Notes under the pieces: model-generated
What the model was told of the DNA's origin: nothing
Databases searched by the model: none
The model's input: the letters and a program-made list of their open reading frames with translations, nothing else
NCBI GenBank assembly: GCA_021636625.1
Contig: JAJWLX010000002.1
Location: forward strand, 62,001 to 126,000
Reading direction: 5' to 3'
Origin: Prevotella sp.
GTDB lineage: Bacteria > Bacteroidota > Bacteroidia > Bacteroidales > Bacteroidaceae
Length of the DNA: 64,000 bases
Made by a program: the position numbers and the translations under genes
Shown: positions 1 through 8,236 of the stretch, piece after piece
How positions within the stretch are numbered: the stretch's first letter is position 1
How the letters are laid out: every line of letters starts with the position of its first letter

Positions 1-985
1 TAGCCTTGATGTTGCGGTCGGCAGAGCAGCTTACACCCATACCGATAGGGCAGCTTGCGCCGTGACGAGGCAAACGGATGACACGGATATCGTGAGCCAG
101 ATACTTACCGCCAAACTGTGCACCCAAACCAATCTTGTGAGCCTCTTCGAGGAGCTTGTTCTCCAAGTCGATGTCACGGAAGGCACGACCAGTCTCATCA
201 CCTGTTGTAGGCAACTCGTCGTAGTACTTGATAGAAGCCAACTTCACGGTAAGGAGGTTCTTCTCAGCAGAAGTACCACCGATAACGAAGGCGATATGGT
301 AAGGAGGACATGCAGCTGTACCCAGACTCTTCATCTTCTCTACGAGGAATGGGAGCAGTGTGCCCTCGTTCTGGATAGTAGCCTTGGTCATAGGGTAGAA
401 GTAGGTCTTGTTGGCAGAGCCACCACCTTTAGCTACCATCACGAAGCGGTACTCGTCGCCCTCTGTAGCCTCGATGTCAATCTGGGCAGGCAGGTTGCAA
501 CGGGTATTCACCTCATCATACATATTGAGAGGAGCGTTCTGAGAATAGCGGAGGTTGTCCTGTGTAAAGGTGTTGTAAACACCCAGGCTCAAAGCCTCTT
601 CGTCCTCGAAGTCTGTCCATACACGCTGACCCTTCTCACCGTGGATGATAGCAGTACCTGTATCCTGGCAGAATGGGAGAATGCCCTTAACGGCAGTCTC
701 TGCATTGCGGAGGAACTGGAGTGCTACATACTTGTCGTTCTCAGAAGCCTCTGGGTCGCTGAGAATCTTAGCCACCTGGAGGTTGTGCTCACGACGGAGT
801 TTGAACTCTACGTCGTGGAAACCCTGCTGTGCCAGCAAAGTAAGAGCTTCCTTAGAAACCTTGAGGATAGTCTTACCCTCGAACTCTGCTGTGCTTACGC
901 CTTCCTTAGAGATAAGGCGATACTCTGTCTTGTCCTCTCCAAGCTGAAACATTGGAGCGTACTTGAAATCAGAAATGTTTGCCAT
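1..985 (-). CDS. class I fumarate hydratase, 3' end cut by window
   Basis: Iron-sulfur (class I) fumarase, interconverting fumarate and malate in the cytoplasm. The gene starts at ATG 985 on the minus strand and runs off the left edge, leaving 328 residues. Visible class markers are Cys106 in FCQDTG, Cys226 in ACPPYH and Cys320 in VSCSADR, which match the spacing of the three cysteines that hold the [4Fe-4S] cluster in E. coli FumA-type enzymes. The N-terminal part (FQLGEDKTEYRLIS) is also typical. In anaerobic Bacteroidales this enzyme works in the reductive branch from oxaloacetate to succinate. It lies downstream of DUF4954 and hflX on the same strand, separated by a 115-base AT-rich spacer with 18-bp tandem repeats, so it may have its own promoter. 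The C-terminal catalytic part is outside the window. Confidence 0.93.
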   Translation of the reverse strand, partial: MANISDFKYAPMFQLGEDKTEYRLISKEGVSTAEFEGKTILKVSKEALTLLAQQGFHDVEFKLRREHNLQVAKILSDPEASENDKYVALQFLRNAETAVKGILPFCQDTGTAIIHGEKGQRVWTDFEDEEALSLGVYNTFTQDNLRYSQNAPLNMYDEVNTRCNLPAQIDIEATEGDEYRFVMVAKGGGSANKTYFYPMTKATIQNEGTLLPFLVEKMKSLGTAACPPYHIAFVIGGTSAEKNLLTVKLASIKYYDELPTTGDETGRAFRDIDLENKLLEEAHKIGLGAQFGGKYLAHDIRVIRLPRHGASCPIGMGVSCSADRNIKA

Positions 986-1022
986 AACTACGTTTTTGTA
1001 TATTTATAAGTTATTTATAATG

Positions 1023-1076
1023 TTTATGTATATTCTATCTTTTATGTATATTCTATCTTTTATGTATATTCTTTCA
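1023..1076. repeat. three tandem 18-bp repeats upstream of fumarase
   Basis: Three consecutive 18-base units at 1023-1040, 1041-1058 and 1059-1076 share TTTATGTATATTCTATCT; the first two are identical and the third differs only near its end. They fill the spacer between the DUF4954 stop and the fumarase start. They are very AT-rich and do not contain a clear TANNTTTGC box. Copy number could vary by slippage; a regulatory role is only a guess. Confidence 0.9.
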
Positions 1077-1099
1077 TTGAAGAAGGGGGCTGACGAACC

Positions 1100-2956
1100 T
1101 TAGTTCTCATATTCCACTTCCTTGTCGAGGTTGTCCACGAAGTTTCTGAATACTTCTTCCTCCACATCTCCCATCGCATACTCCTTCTCCGCATCCTTCT
1201 TGATTTCCGCAATCCAGGAGCGGCGGGCACGGATATAGTCTTCGTGAATGCGGTTGGCATCTTCCAGCGTAATCTCAGAGATTCCGTAGTAATCGCAGAT
1301 CACGCTGTAGGTCCATGCCCACTGATATTCACGATAGTTGTTGTTGATCTCCTCGAAGCGATCCAGCAGCTGCTGGATGGTCTCGATGTTGCCTTCTCTC
1401 ATATCCTTCACGATGCGCTCTTCCTCGCTTACCGGAAGCAGGAGTCCTGAGAGGTCATCCCAGTCGCCCACGCCTGTCTGGGTAGATGGAGGGGTGATGG
1501 CAGGATCCCTTTTCAGCACTCGCTTCAGCACGGCACCCATATAGATTCTCAGGGCGATGTCGTAGTATTTGATGCCCTTGTGGAGCGATGAAGCAGGAAT
1601 GATGTACTCGTGATAGAGATACTGCGATACATTGTCGCCCGTTACCTCGCGGAGACTCTCCAGAATCTTCTTGCCCTTCAGGATTTCGCCCACGGAGAAA
1701 GGAGAGAGCCAGTCGAAGTTCACGATGCTCTTGCGGTTTTCAGGAGCACGGAGATCTCGCTTCGGCCACTTCTTGATGTCGCGGTACAGACCCACGGTGG
1801 TGATGTTTCTGCCTGGGATGAGGAACATCTTGTCGCCATCAGCTATCAGATAGGCGAATGGCAGGTTGCGGGTGTTAGGGTGGTGCATCAGCTTGCCGAA
1901 GCATACTGAGAACGAACCCAGGGTGGCTGGCATCAGCAGGTAGGCACCACTGGCTGTCTTCGAACCACGCTCCAGGGTTCCCCAGTGCATAGGACCCATC
2001 TTGTAGGCATGGTTGCTGAAGTTGGTGGCTGAACCGGCATTATAGAATGAGAACATTCCGCCGATAAGCAGACTGCTCTTGTGATGCGATGCTGTGAATG
2101 GACCACAGAAGGCGGCGCACGCCTCACCGTTGCTCATATAGCTGTTGGCAAAGAATACGGATGCTGAGGCTGTGAAACCGTTGCTCAGCTGGCAGGCTTC
2201 GCCCACGAAGCAGTCCTGTATCTTCACGCTGTTGATAACGCTGGAACCCTCGGCGATGATGGAGTTCTCGATGATGACTCCCGTACCGATATATACGTTT
2301 CCGTGAACCGAACCGAGCAGCGTACAGTCGCTGAGTCGTGAAGCACCGTTTACCTCGCAGAGGTCGTTGATTACGCAGTTGGTAATCTCCTTGGTGTTCA
2401 CAATCTTCACGTTGCTGCCTATCTGTCCTCTTTCCGGCGCCTTGTTCTCGATGTCGGTTTTGATGAGCTGTCGGATGTTCTCCTTCAGTTCCTTGTCGGA
2501 GAAGTGCTTCACCATGAAGGCAGCCAGCTGACTGTTGAGGTCGGAGAAGAGAATCACGTTTCCTTCGCCCACCTCGTTGAGCACGCTCACCAGGTTCCCC
2601 TCGCCGAAGGTAGCGCCCTCGGTGGTTTCCATCGTAGAGATGTTGGAGATGTAGCAGTCATCACCAATGGTGTAGTTGTTGATGAAGTTGCCCACGTTCT
2701 CGATGAGACAGTCGTCTCCGATGGTTACGTTTCTCAGGGTGGCATTGTTGATGCCGGAATGCTTTACGAAGCCTTGGCTCACCTCCACATTCTTGTTGAA
2801 GGCGCCGATGTTTACCTCGCCATAGAGCATCACGCGATGCATGTAGTTGGGCTTGAAGTCTTCTGAAACATTGATTGAAGTCCAGTCTTCAGCCCAGCAG
2901 TCGTTGCTCTTGAGTACCTCGATTTCCTCGGAGGTCAGAGGTCTGTAGTCATTCAT
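1100..2956 (-). CDS. DUF4954 family hexapeptide-repeat protein
   Basis: Large (618 aa) cytoplasmic protein of the DUF4954 type found in Bacteroidota. Residues about 40-300 consist of imperfect hexapeptide turns (for example NATLRNVTIGDDCLIENVG and GNVYIGTGVIIENSIIAEGSSV), the pattern of a left-handed parallel beta helix as in acyl- and nucleotidyl-transferases. The rest is a mostly helical region rich in charged residues, ending in an acidic tail. No signal peptide or membrane segment. It follows hflX by 21 bases on the same strand, so the two are probably co-transcribed. The helix fold suggests a sugar-nucleotide or acyl transferase partner, but I see no catalytic motif that would fix a substrate. 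Function unknown. Confidence 0.85.
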   Translation of the reverse strand: MNDYRPLTSEEIEVLKSNDCWAEDWTSINVSEDFKPNYMHRVMLYGEVNIGAFNKNVEVSQGFVKHSGINNATLRNVTIGDDCLIENVGNFINNYTIGDDCYISNISTMETTEGATFGEGNLVSVLNEVGEGNVILFSDLNSQLAAFMVKHFSDKELKENIRQLIKTDIENKAPERGQIGSNVKIVNTKEITNCVINDLCEVNGASRLSDCTLLGSVHGNVYIGTGVIIENSIIAEGSSVINSVKIQDCFVGEACQLSNGFTASASVFFANSYMSNGEACAAFCGPFTASHHKSSLLIGGMFSFYNAGSATNFSNHAYKMGPMHWGTLERGSKTASGAYLLMPATLGSFSVCFGKLMHHPNTRNLPFAYLIADGDKMFLIPGRNITTVGLYRDIKKWPKRDLRAPENRKSIVNFDWLSPFSVGEILKGKKILESLREVTGDNVSQYLYHEYIIPASSLHKGIKYYDIALRIYMGAVLKRVLKRDPAITPPSTQTGVGDWDDLSGLLLPVSEEERIVKDMREGNIETIQQLLDRFEEINNNYREYQWAWTYSVICDYYGISEITLEDANRIHEDYIRARRSWIAEIKKDAEKEYAMGDVEEEVFRNFVDNLDKEVEYEN

Positions 2957-2977
2957 TGTTGATATGTTTTTAGGGAA

Positions 2978-4225
2978 TTATTCGTAATCCTGGTACAGGA
3001 AGTCGTTGTATGGATACTTCTGTACGTGCAGTTCTCTTACCTTTTTATATAGCACCTCTCGGAACTCGTCGATGTTCTCCTTGTTCTTTGCTGAGATGAA
3101 GAGACAGTCGTCGTTGAGCTTTGCCATCCAGGTTTTCTTGAGATCTTCCAGCGGGATGTTCTCCTTCTCCATCGGAGTGAGGTCGTCTTCCTCCTTCTCC
3201 ACCCAGGAGTAGTTGTCTATCTTGTTGAAGATGATCATCGAAGGCTTGTCGGAGCATCCTATTTCCTCCAGGGTCTTTTCCACTACCTGGATCTGCTCCT
3301 CGAAGTCTGGGTGGGAGATATCCACCACGTGCAGCAGGAGGTCTGCCTCACGGGTCTCGTCCAGGGTGCTCTTGAAGGAGTCCACCAGGTCGGTAGGCAG
3401 CTTGCGGATGAATCCTACGGTGTCGGCAAGGAGGAATGGCAGGTTATCTACCACCACCTTTCTCACGGTGGTATCGAGGGTAGCAAAGAGTTTGTTCTCT
3501 GCAAACACCTCGCTCTTGCTGAGCAGGTTCATGATGGTGGATTTTCCCACGTTGGTATAGCCCACGAGAGCCACGCGGATCATTCTTCCGCGGTTCTTGC
3601 GCTGGGTAGTCTTCTGCTTGTCTATTTCTGCGAGTCGCTCCTTGAGCAGGCTCATTCTGCCGAGGATGATACGGCGGTCCATCTCGAGCTGGGTCTCACC
3701 CGGTCCACGCAGACCTACCGATCCCTTTCCGCCACCGGAACCAGAACCACCACCCTGGCGCTCCAGGTGAGTCCAGAGTCGCTGCAGTCTTGGCAGCATG
3801 TATCGGTATTGTGCCAGCTCTACCTGCGTCTTGGCAGCTGCAGTCTGGGCACGCATGGCGAAGATGTCGAGGATGAGCGAAGTACGGTCGAGAATCTTCA
3901 CCTGCAATTCCTGCTCGATATTCCGGATTTGCTTGGCAGAGAGTTCATCATCGAAGATCACCATACCTACTTCTCTGTCTTCCTCTTCCTCGTCCTTGAT
4001 GTATTGCTTGATTTCCTCCAGCTTACCCTTTCCCACGTAGGTGGTCTGGTTAGGCGACACCACCTTCTGCGTGAATCGCTTCACGGTGACGGCGCCTGCG
4101 GTATCTGCAAGAAATTCCAACTCGTCGAGATATTCCTTGGTCTTGGCTTCGTCCTGTGTCTTGGTAATAAGACCCACCAGCACAGCGGTTTCCGCCTTGA
4201 CTTCTGATATTACAAATTCTTTCAT
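2978..4225 (-). CDS. hflX: ribosome-associated GTPase HflX
   Basis: GTPase of the OBG-HflX family that binds the 50S subunit and splits or rescues stalled ribosomes. At 415 aa it has the usual parts: an N-terminal HflX domain (residues about 20-150), a glycine-rich stretch followed by LRGPGETQLE, then the G domain with P-loop GYTNVGKST near residue 222, DTVGF (G3), NKID (G4) and SAKN (G5). The length fits the family (E. coli 426 aa). A TATCTTTGC box on the minus strand at 4251-4259, 26 bases before the ATG, is a likely -7 element, although no good TTTG -33 partner is visible. It heads the hflX-DUF4954 pair. Confidence 0.97.
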   Translation of the reverse strand: MKEFVISEVKAETAVLVGLITKTQDEAKTKEYLDELEFLADTAGAVTVKRFTQKVVSPNQTTYVGKGKLEEIKQYIKDEEEEDREVGMVIFDDELSAKQIRNIEQELQVKILDRTSLILDIFAMRAQTAAAKTQVELAQYRYMLPRLQRLWTHLERQGGGSGSGGGKGSVGLRGPGETQLEMDRRIILGRMSLLKERLAEIDKQKTTQRKNRGRMIRVALVGYTNVGKSTIMNLLSKSEVFAENKLFATLDTTVRKVVVDNLPFLLADTVGFIRKLPTDLVDSFKSTLDETREADLLLHVVDISHPDFEEQIQVVEKTLEEIGCSDKPSMIIFNKIDNYSWVEKEEDDLTPMEKENIPLEDLKKTWMAKLNDDCLFISAKNKENIDEFREVLYKKVRELHVQKYPYNDFLYQDYE

Positions 4226-4453
4226 TCTTTACGTACGTATTATTATAGGTGCAAAGATAATAAAAAAAATGCTCTTATTATATATATAAGGTGAAAATTA
4301 TGTTTTTTTTATGAAAGGGACCGCAAGGCTACGGGGCGGAAATCGGTATTTGCGAACGCAGGAATCGGCATGTCTGAATGCTGAAACCTGAAAACTCAGG
4401 CGCTGAAATCTGAAAACGTTTACGTCTTTTTTCTGCAAAAAGATGCGTTAAAT

Positions 4454-4486
4454 TTTGATTCATATCAATATTTTGCGTACTTTTGC
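4454..4486 (+). promoter_or_regulatory. Bacteroidota-type promoter of a short leader transcript
   Basis: TTTG at 4454-4457, 20 bases, then TACTTTTGC at 4478-4486: a full match to the Bacteroidota sigma-ABfr consensus. Transcription would start near 4492. No open reading frame follows before the hairpin at 4571-4596, so this promoter drives either a roughly 100-nt RNA or a 5' leader of the GH97 gene that is attenuated at that hairpin. Confidence 0.7.
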
Positions 4487-4491
4487 AACCA

Positions 4492-4596
4492 GAAAAGAAA
4501 ACTGATTTTCAAAGATACAAATCATAACTACATAAAAACACAAACTGCTGAAACATTCAAAAACTCAAAAGCCTCGACGTGATGTCGGGGCTTTTT
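4492..4596 (+). ncRNA. possible small RNA or attenuated leader upstream of GH97 gene
   Basis: The segment between a consensus promoter (4454-4486) and an intrinsic terminator (4571-4596) is about 105 bases. It is rich in A and C, has no start codon before the hairpin and no obvious base-paired core. It may be a short unstructured RNA ended by the terminator, or a leader whose terminator is controlled. Both boundaries are inferred from consensus signals only, and no known RNA family is recognised. Confidence 0.35.
4571..4596 (+). terminator. intrinsic terminator upstream of GH97 gene
   Basis: GCCTCGAC, a 5-base loop, GTCGGGGC (8 pairs including one T-G), then five T. It points rightward, 136 bases before the GH97 ATG and downstream of the promoter at 4454-4486. 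Confidence 0.75.
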
Positions 4597-4673
4597 GGCA
4601 TTAAAATCCCTTTAAATTAGCGAATGTATCTATTTTTTAATGAATCTTCCGCCTCTTTCTTCAAAATTTTGCT

Positions 4674-4682
4674 TATCTTTGC
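4674..4682 (+). promoter_or_regulatory. likely -7 box of the GH97 promoter
   Basis: TATCTTTGC fits the TANNTTTGC -7 consensus, about 50 bases before the GH97 start codon and downstream of the terminator at 4571-4596, so the enzyme can be transcribed without reading through that hairpin. No clear TTTG is found 19-20 bases upstream, so the -33 element is weak or activator-dependent. Confidence 0.5.
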
Positions 4683-4731
4683 AAGCATTAAAACAGGCAT
4701 TAAAATAAATCAAACCTAAGAAGAAAATAAT

Positions 4732-6732
4732 ATGAAGCAAAAAATGAGTATCGCTGGTATTTTGTTGCTTGCTGCTTTGGGTATGCAGGCTAACAACTAT
4801 ACAGTGAAGTCGCCAGATGGTAAATTGGTAGTGAATGTTGCTTGTGAGGGAGGCAAGGCTTCCTACACGGTAGATTACAATGGCAAGCAGATGCTGGGAA
4901 CTTCGGCGCTCGGACTGGTTGCCAATTACGGTGATTTCTCAAAGGATCTCACCATGGGCATCCTGAAGGGTGGGGAAGTGAAGCCGCTTTCTTACAAGAT
5001 GACCCGCATCAAGAAGAGTGACATCAAGAAGGATGTGGTGGATGCTACCATCGGTTTCCTCAACAGTAAGAAGGATTCCATGACCCTCCATCTTCATGTA
5101 AGCAACAACGACATCGCCTACAAGTATGAGATGAGCCGTCCTAAGAAGGATAATCCTAAGTCGGTGATTATATATAATGAGGTGAGCGGATTCAATTTCC
5201 CGGAGAAGACCACTACCTTTCTCTGTCCTCAGATTACTCCGATGACCGGTTGGGAGCGCACCAAACCATCTTATGAGGAGGAATATACTCCGGATGCTCC
5301 GATGAACGTGAAGTCACAGTTCGGTGTGGGCTATACCTTCCCTTGCCTCTTCAAGGTAGGAAACGATGGATGGGTACTGGTCAGCGAAACCGGTGTGTCG
5401 AGCGCTTATCCAGGCAGTCGTCTTTCTGATTACGAGCCGGGCAAGGGCTATACCGTAGCCTTCCCTCAGAAGGGTGAGAACAATGGCATCGGTTCTGAAT
5501 TTGCCGGCATCCCATTGCCGGGCGAGACTCCTTGGCGGACCATTACCGTAGGTTCTTCGCTGGCTCCTGTCGTAGAAACTACCATCCCTTACGATGTGGT
5601 GGAGCCTTTGTATGAGGCATCCCAGACCTACAAGCCTTCCCGCTATACCTGGAGCTGGCTCATCTGGCAGGATAGTTCCGTCAATTATGATGACCAGGTG
5701 AAGATGGTGGATGTTGCTGCTGCCCAGGGTTATGAAGCCATCTTGGTGGATGCCTGGTGGGACAAGCAGATAGGCAGAAAGCGCATCGAAGAGTTGAGCA
5801 AGTATGCCAAGAGCAAGAAGGTAAGCCTGATGCTCTGGTACAATTCCAACGGTTTCGAGAATGATGCTCCTCAGACTCCTCGTCAGATTATGAACAGTTC
5901 CATCGCCCGCAAGAAGGAGATGGCTTGGATGAAGAAGATTGGCGTGGTAGGCATCAAGGTGGATTTCTTCGGTGGCGACAAGCAGGAGACGATGAAACTC
6001 TATGAGGATATCCTCAGCGATGCCAACGATTATGGTCTGGAGGTCATCTTCCATGGCTGCACCCTTCCTCGTGGCTGGGAACGTATGTATCCTAACTATG
6101 TTTCGAGTGAGGCTGCCCTGGCTTCAGAGAATGTATATTTCACGGATTATCATGCCAAGAAGGAGGCCTTCGAGATGACGATGCATCCGTTCTCAAGAAA
6201 TGCCGTAGCCAGCTTCGACTGGGGTGGTGTGATGATGAACAAGTATCTCTCCAAGGATAACAAGAGCCGTCATCAGCGTTATACCAGCGATGTGTTTGAG
6301 ATGGCTACAGCCATTACCAACCAAAGCAGCGTAAACTGCATCTGTCTCTATCCTAACAATTTGCAGGATGTACCACAGTGGGAGTTGGATTGGCTCAAGA
6401 ATGTTCCTACAGCCTGGGAGGATACCAAGTTTATTGCCGGTTATCCAACCAAGTATGCGGTGGTGGCTCGCAAGTCGAGTGTAGAGAATGGTTCCGGTGC
6501 AGCGCTTACTGCCGGCAGATGGTTCGTGGGCGGTCTGAATGCTACAGACAAGCCTCTTGCCCTGACCTTGGATTTGCCGATGTTTGCGGGTAAGACCGTT
6601 ACTTATATCACCGACCAGCCAAAGAAGAAGGGCGAGAAATTCTTCACTTCTGTCAAGAAGACCTTGAAGGTTGGAAAGAATGGTAAGGCAAAGGTAGTGA
6701 TTCAGCCTAATGGTGGTATCATCATCGAATAA
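4732..6732 (+). CDS. secreted GH97 family alpha-glycosidase (retaining type)
   Basis: Glycoside hydrolase family 97 enzyme of 666 aa, related to Bacteroides SusB and to the GH97 alpha-galactosidases. A signal peptide (hydrophobic run after MKQKMS, cleavage near residue 20, no lipobox Cys) sends it to the periplasm. The N-terminal beta-sandwich starts at NNYTVKSPDG; the catalytic barrel spans about residues 290-560; a small C-terminal beta domain follows. Asp411 in KVDFFGGD sits where retaining GH97 enzymes have their nucleophile, while inverting SusB-type enzymes use glutamates instead, so I predict a retaining enzyme, possibly an alpha-galactosidase. HGCTLPRGWERMYPN is another family signature. 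No susC/susD pair, regulator or other sugar enzyme is adjacent, so the substrate is not indicated by context. Confidence 0.92.
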   Translation: MKQKMSIAGILLLAALGMQANNYTVKSPDGKLVVNVACEGGKASYTVDYNGKQMLGTSALGLVANYGDFSKDLTMGILKGGEVKPLSYKMTRIKKSDIKKDVVDATIGFLNSKKDSMTLHLHVSNNDIAYKYEMSRPKKDNPKSVIIYNEVSGFNFPEKTTTFLCPQITPMTGWERTKPSYEEEYTPDAPMNVKSQFGVGYTFPCLFKVGNDGWVLVSETGVSSAYPGSRLSDYEPGKGYTVAFPQKGENNGIGSEFAGIPLPGETPWRTITVGSSLAPVVETTIPYDVVEPLYEASQTYKPSRYTWSWLIWQDSSVNYDDQVKMVDVAAAQGYEAILVDAWWDKQIGRKRIEELSKYAKSKKVSLMLWYNSNGFENDAPQTPRQIMNSSIARKKEMAWMKKIGVVGIKVDFFGGDKQETMKLYEDILSDANDYGLEVIFHGCTLPRGWERMYPNYVSSEAALASENVYFTDYHAKKEAFEMTMHPFSRNAVASFDWGGVMMNKYLSKDNKSRHQRYTSDVFEMATAITNQSSVNCICLYPNNLQDVPQWELDWLKNVPTAWEDTKFIAGYPTKYAVVARKSSVENGSGAALTAGRWFVGGLNATDKPLALTLDLPMFAGKTVTYITDQPKKKGEKFFTSVKKTLKVGKNGKAKVVIQPNGGIIIE

Positions 6733-6885
6733 TCTTCATGTTTTAAGGCTTCGATTGCCTACGTGAAAATTTTATAGGTATCGATTTTCTACGTGAAAAA
6801 GTTTTTTTCTTGAAAAAAGTATCAAAGTCTCATTTTTTGCTTGGAAAATGTGGCTTAAATACTTGATATATAAGAAAATAATAAA

Positions 6886-6923
6886 AATGAGACTTCTCGG
6901 TTTTTGGGCTGAGAAGTCTCATT
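6886..6923. terminator. hairpin downstream of GH97 gene
   Basis: A perfect 13-bp inverted repeat: AATGAGACTTCTC at 6886-6898 and GAGAAGTCTCATT at 6911-6923, with a T-rich loop. It is followed by another partial copy of the arm (GAAGTCTCATT) but by no clean T run until 6937. It may end GH97 transcription or belong to the repeat cluster that follows. Confidence 0.5.
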
Positions 6924-6944
6924 GAAGTCTCATTGGCTTTTTTA

Positions 6945-7260
6945 GTTCATCAGTTGGTCTCTCTATGCCCTCCGGTTGGTCTGCTTGTGCCCGTCACACG
7001 GGCATCCGCAGCCCACCACGTGGGCATTGGTAGCCCGTGCGCTGGGCAACTGTTGCCCATAGAGTGGGCAATGAGTGCCCAAACGTTGGGCATGTTTTTG
7101 GGCAATATTCTTTTACCTCTTTGCGATGTTTAAACTGGCTTTTTATAAAAGTTTAAACTGTCTTTTCTTAATGTTTTAACTGTCTTTTCTCTTATTTCGA
7201 CTATCTTTAATGATACTTCTATAGTCTTTAATGATACTTCCATGATACTTCTTTCTGCTT
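6945..7260. repeat. 22-bp-period tandem array of palindromic units
   Basis: Units of exactly 22 bases start at 6945, 6967, 6989, 7011, 7033, 7055 and 7077. The five from 6989 to 7098 each hold a small palindrome GCCCN-5-NGGGC followed by an A and a 6-base spacer, and the closing pair varies together in four of them (G-C, A-T, A-T, A-T; one unit has G-T). The first two units are degenerate. After a gap the 22-base period continues with other unit sequences at about 7128, 7151, 7173, 7195, 7217 and 7239 (GTTTAAACTGTCTTTTC-like, changing into TCTTTAATGATACTTC-like). This fills most of the gene-free stretch 6733-7660, in which I see no credible gene. Confidence 0.85.
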
Positions 7261-7470
7261 TTTCCGAGAAGTATCATTGGTTATAAATATCTATATATCA
7301 GTAATATATCCTAGTGTTTTCGGTCAAGAATGAGACTATGATACTTTTTCGAGGAAAAACATTACGTGTGCGCAAAAACTGATCTGCGACTGGATCATCA
7401 AGGAAGGGCGATAAACTTATCTGTATCCCTGCTTTGTTTCAGCAAGGAAAAGAAGAAGGGTGAAACGCAA

Positions 7471-7502
7471 GAAGTCTGCTGGCATCACTGCCAACAGACT
7501 TC
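7471..7502. terminator. strong hairpin, probable terminator region
   Basis: GAAGTCTGCTGGC at 7471-7483 and GCCAACAGACTTC at 7490-7502 pair over 13 positions with one mismatch. It lies about 160 bases downstream of the small minus-strand gene at 7661-7936. Neither side has a strong T run, so its role as a terminator is plausible but not certain. Confidence 0.45.
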
Positions 7503-7660
7503 ACTTTTCACTAAACCGAACCTAAAATTCTATCTTATATTTGAAAATCATGTAAATTCTATGGAAACCTGAATAAGTCTTATTACCTTTTAAAAAAAAC
7601 TAACCTAATCTATTCTTTCTTGTATAACGCCTGCAAAATGAACTGTCTTTTCCTATTTTA

Positions 7661-7936
7661 TTATTCAGCAATCGTCTGCTGCTCTGTAGCTGTCTGATCT
7701 GCTGTCTGCTGTTCTGTAGTCTCCTTCTGCTCAGTAGTTTCCTGCTGGGTAGAATCCTCTGCTGCAGCCTGTGGCTGGATAGGAGCATCTACTGCCAATG
7801 AATCGGAAGGTGCATTTGGAGCTACTGTATCAACAGGAGCAACCTGAGCGTTACTAACCATTTTGCTTGATGCAAAAACGTTGCTTACTGAAACCATAAC
7901 CAAAGCTGCGATAGCTGCAAACATAAACTTCTTCAT
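7661..7936 (-). CDS. small secreted Thr/Glu/Gln-rich protein
   Basis: A 91-aa protein with a clear Sec signal peptide (MKKFMFAAIAALVMVSVSNVFA, cleavage after AFA-like FAS near residue 22) and a mature part made almost wholly of A, P, Q, E, T, S and D. The tail alternates EQKETTEQQTADQT-like blocks. The mature protein would be acidic, unfolded and periplasmic or surface exposed. No family is recognised. It is a single gene with non-coding DNA on both sides. The signal peptide and in-frame low-complexity tail make coding likely; nothing indicates a function. Confidence 0.7.
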   Translation of the reverse strand: MKKFMFAAIAALVMVSVSNVFASSKMVSNAQVAPVDTVAPNAPSDSLAVDAPIQPQAAAEDSTQQETTEQKETTEQQTADQTATEQQTIAE

Positions 7937-8157
7937 AATCTTATCTTTTTTAAATTGTTACTAATTGATGTTACTTATTTGTTTGTGGATTCATTATCGA
8001 ACCCGATCATCATAGTCACAATCTGCGTGCCAAAAAGATGAGAAAAATGGCTTTGTGTTGATAATCAAGTGCTTAAGCGTTTTGTGCCAAAAATGAATGG
8101 TGTGGAATGTGAGGAAACTCTGTGGAAATATTCCCCAAAAAGTTGGGGAATGTATGC

Positions 8158-8200
8158 ATAAAAAAAGGTCCCGACGGGGATGTTACTCCCCGAAGGAACC
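8158..8200 (-). terminator. clpB terminator
   Basis: Read on the minus strand, GGTTCCTTCGGGGA, a 6-base loop and TCCCCGTCGGGACC form a strong stem followed by a run of T (plus-strand A run 8159-8166). It lies 37 bases beyond the clpB stop. Confidence 0.85.
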
Positions 8201-8236
8201 TTTCTCATATAATAGGAAATGATAAAAACCTATCTT

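Noticed and set aside
62..1009. 315-codon plus-strand frame
   Set aside because: Antisense shadow of fumarase, whose Fe-S cysteines are plain on the minus strand.
6945..7098. CRISPR array
   Set aside because: Units of 22 bases with only 4-5-base conserved arms and 6-base variable spacers do not fit repeat/spacer lengths, and no cas gene is in the window.
6933..7133. 66-codon frame over the 22-bp palindromic array
   Set aside because: The frame only exists because the repeats avoid stops in that phase; unit length 22 is not a multiple of 3, so the peptide has no repeat, and no start signal is seen.
7366..7572. 68-codon plus-strand frame downstream of the repeat array
   Set aside because: It crosses a strong hairpin (7471-7502), has no ribosome site and no recognisable protein features.
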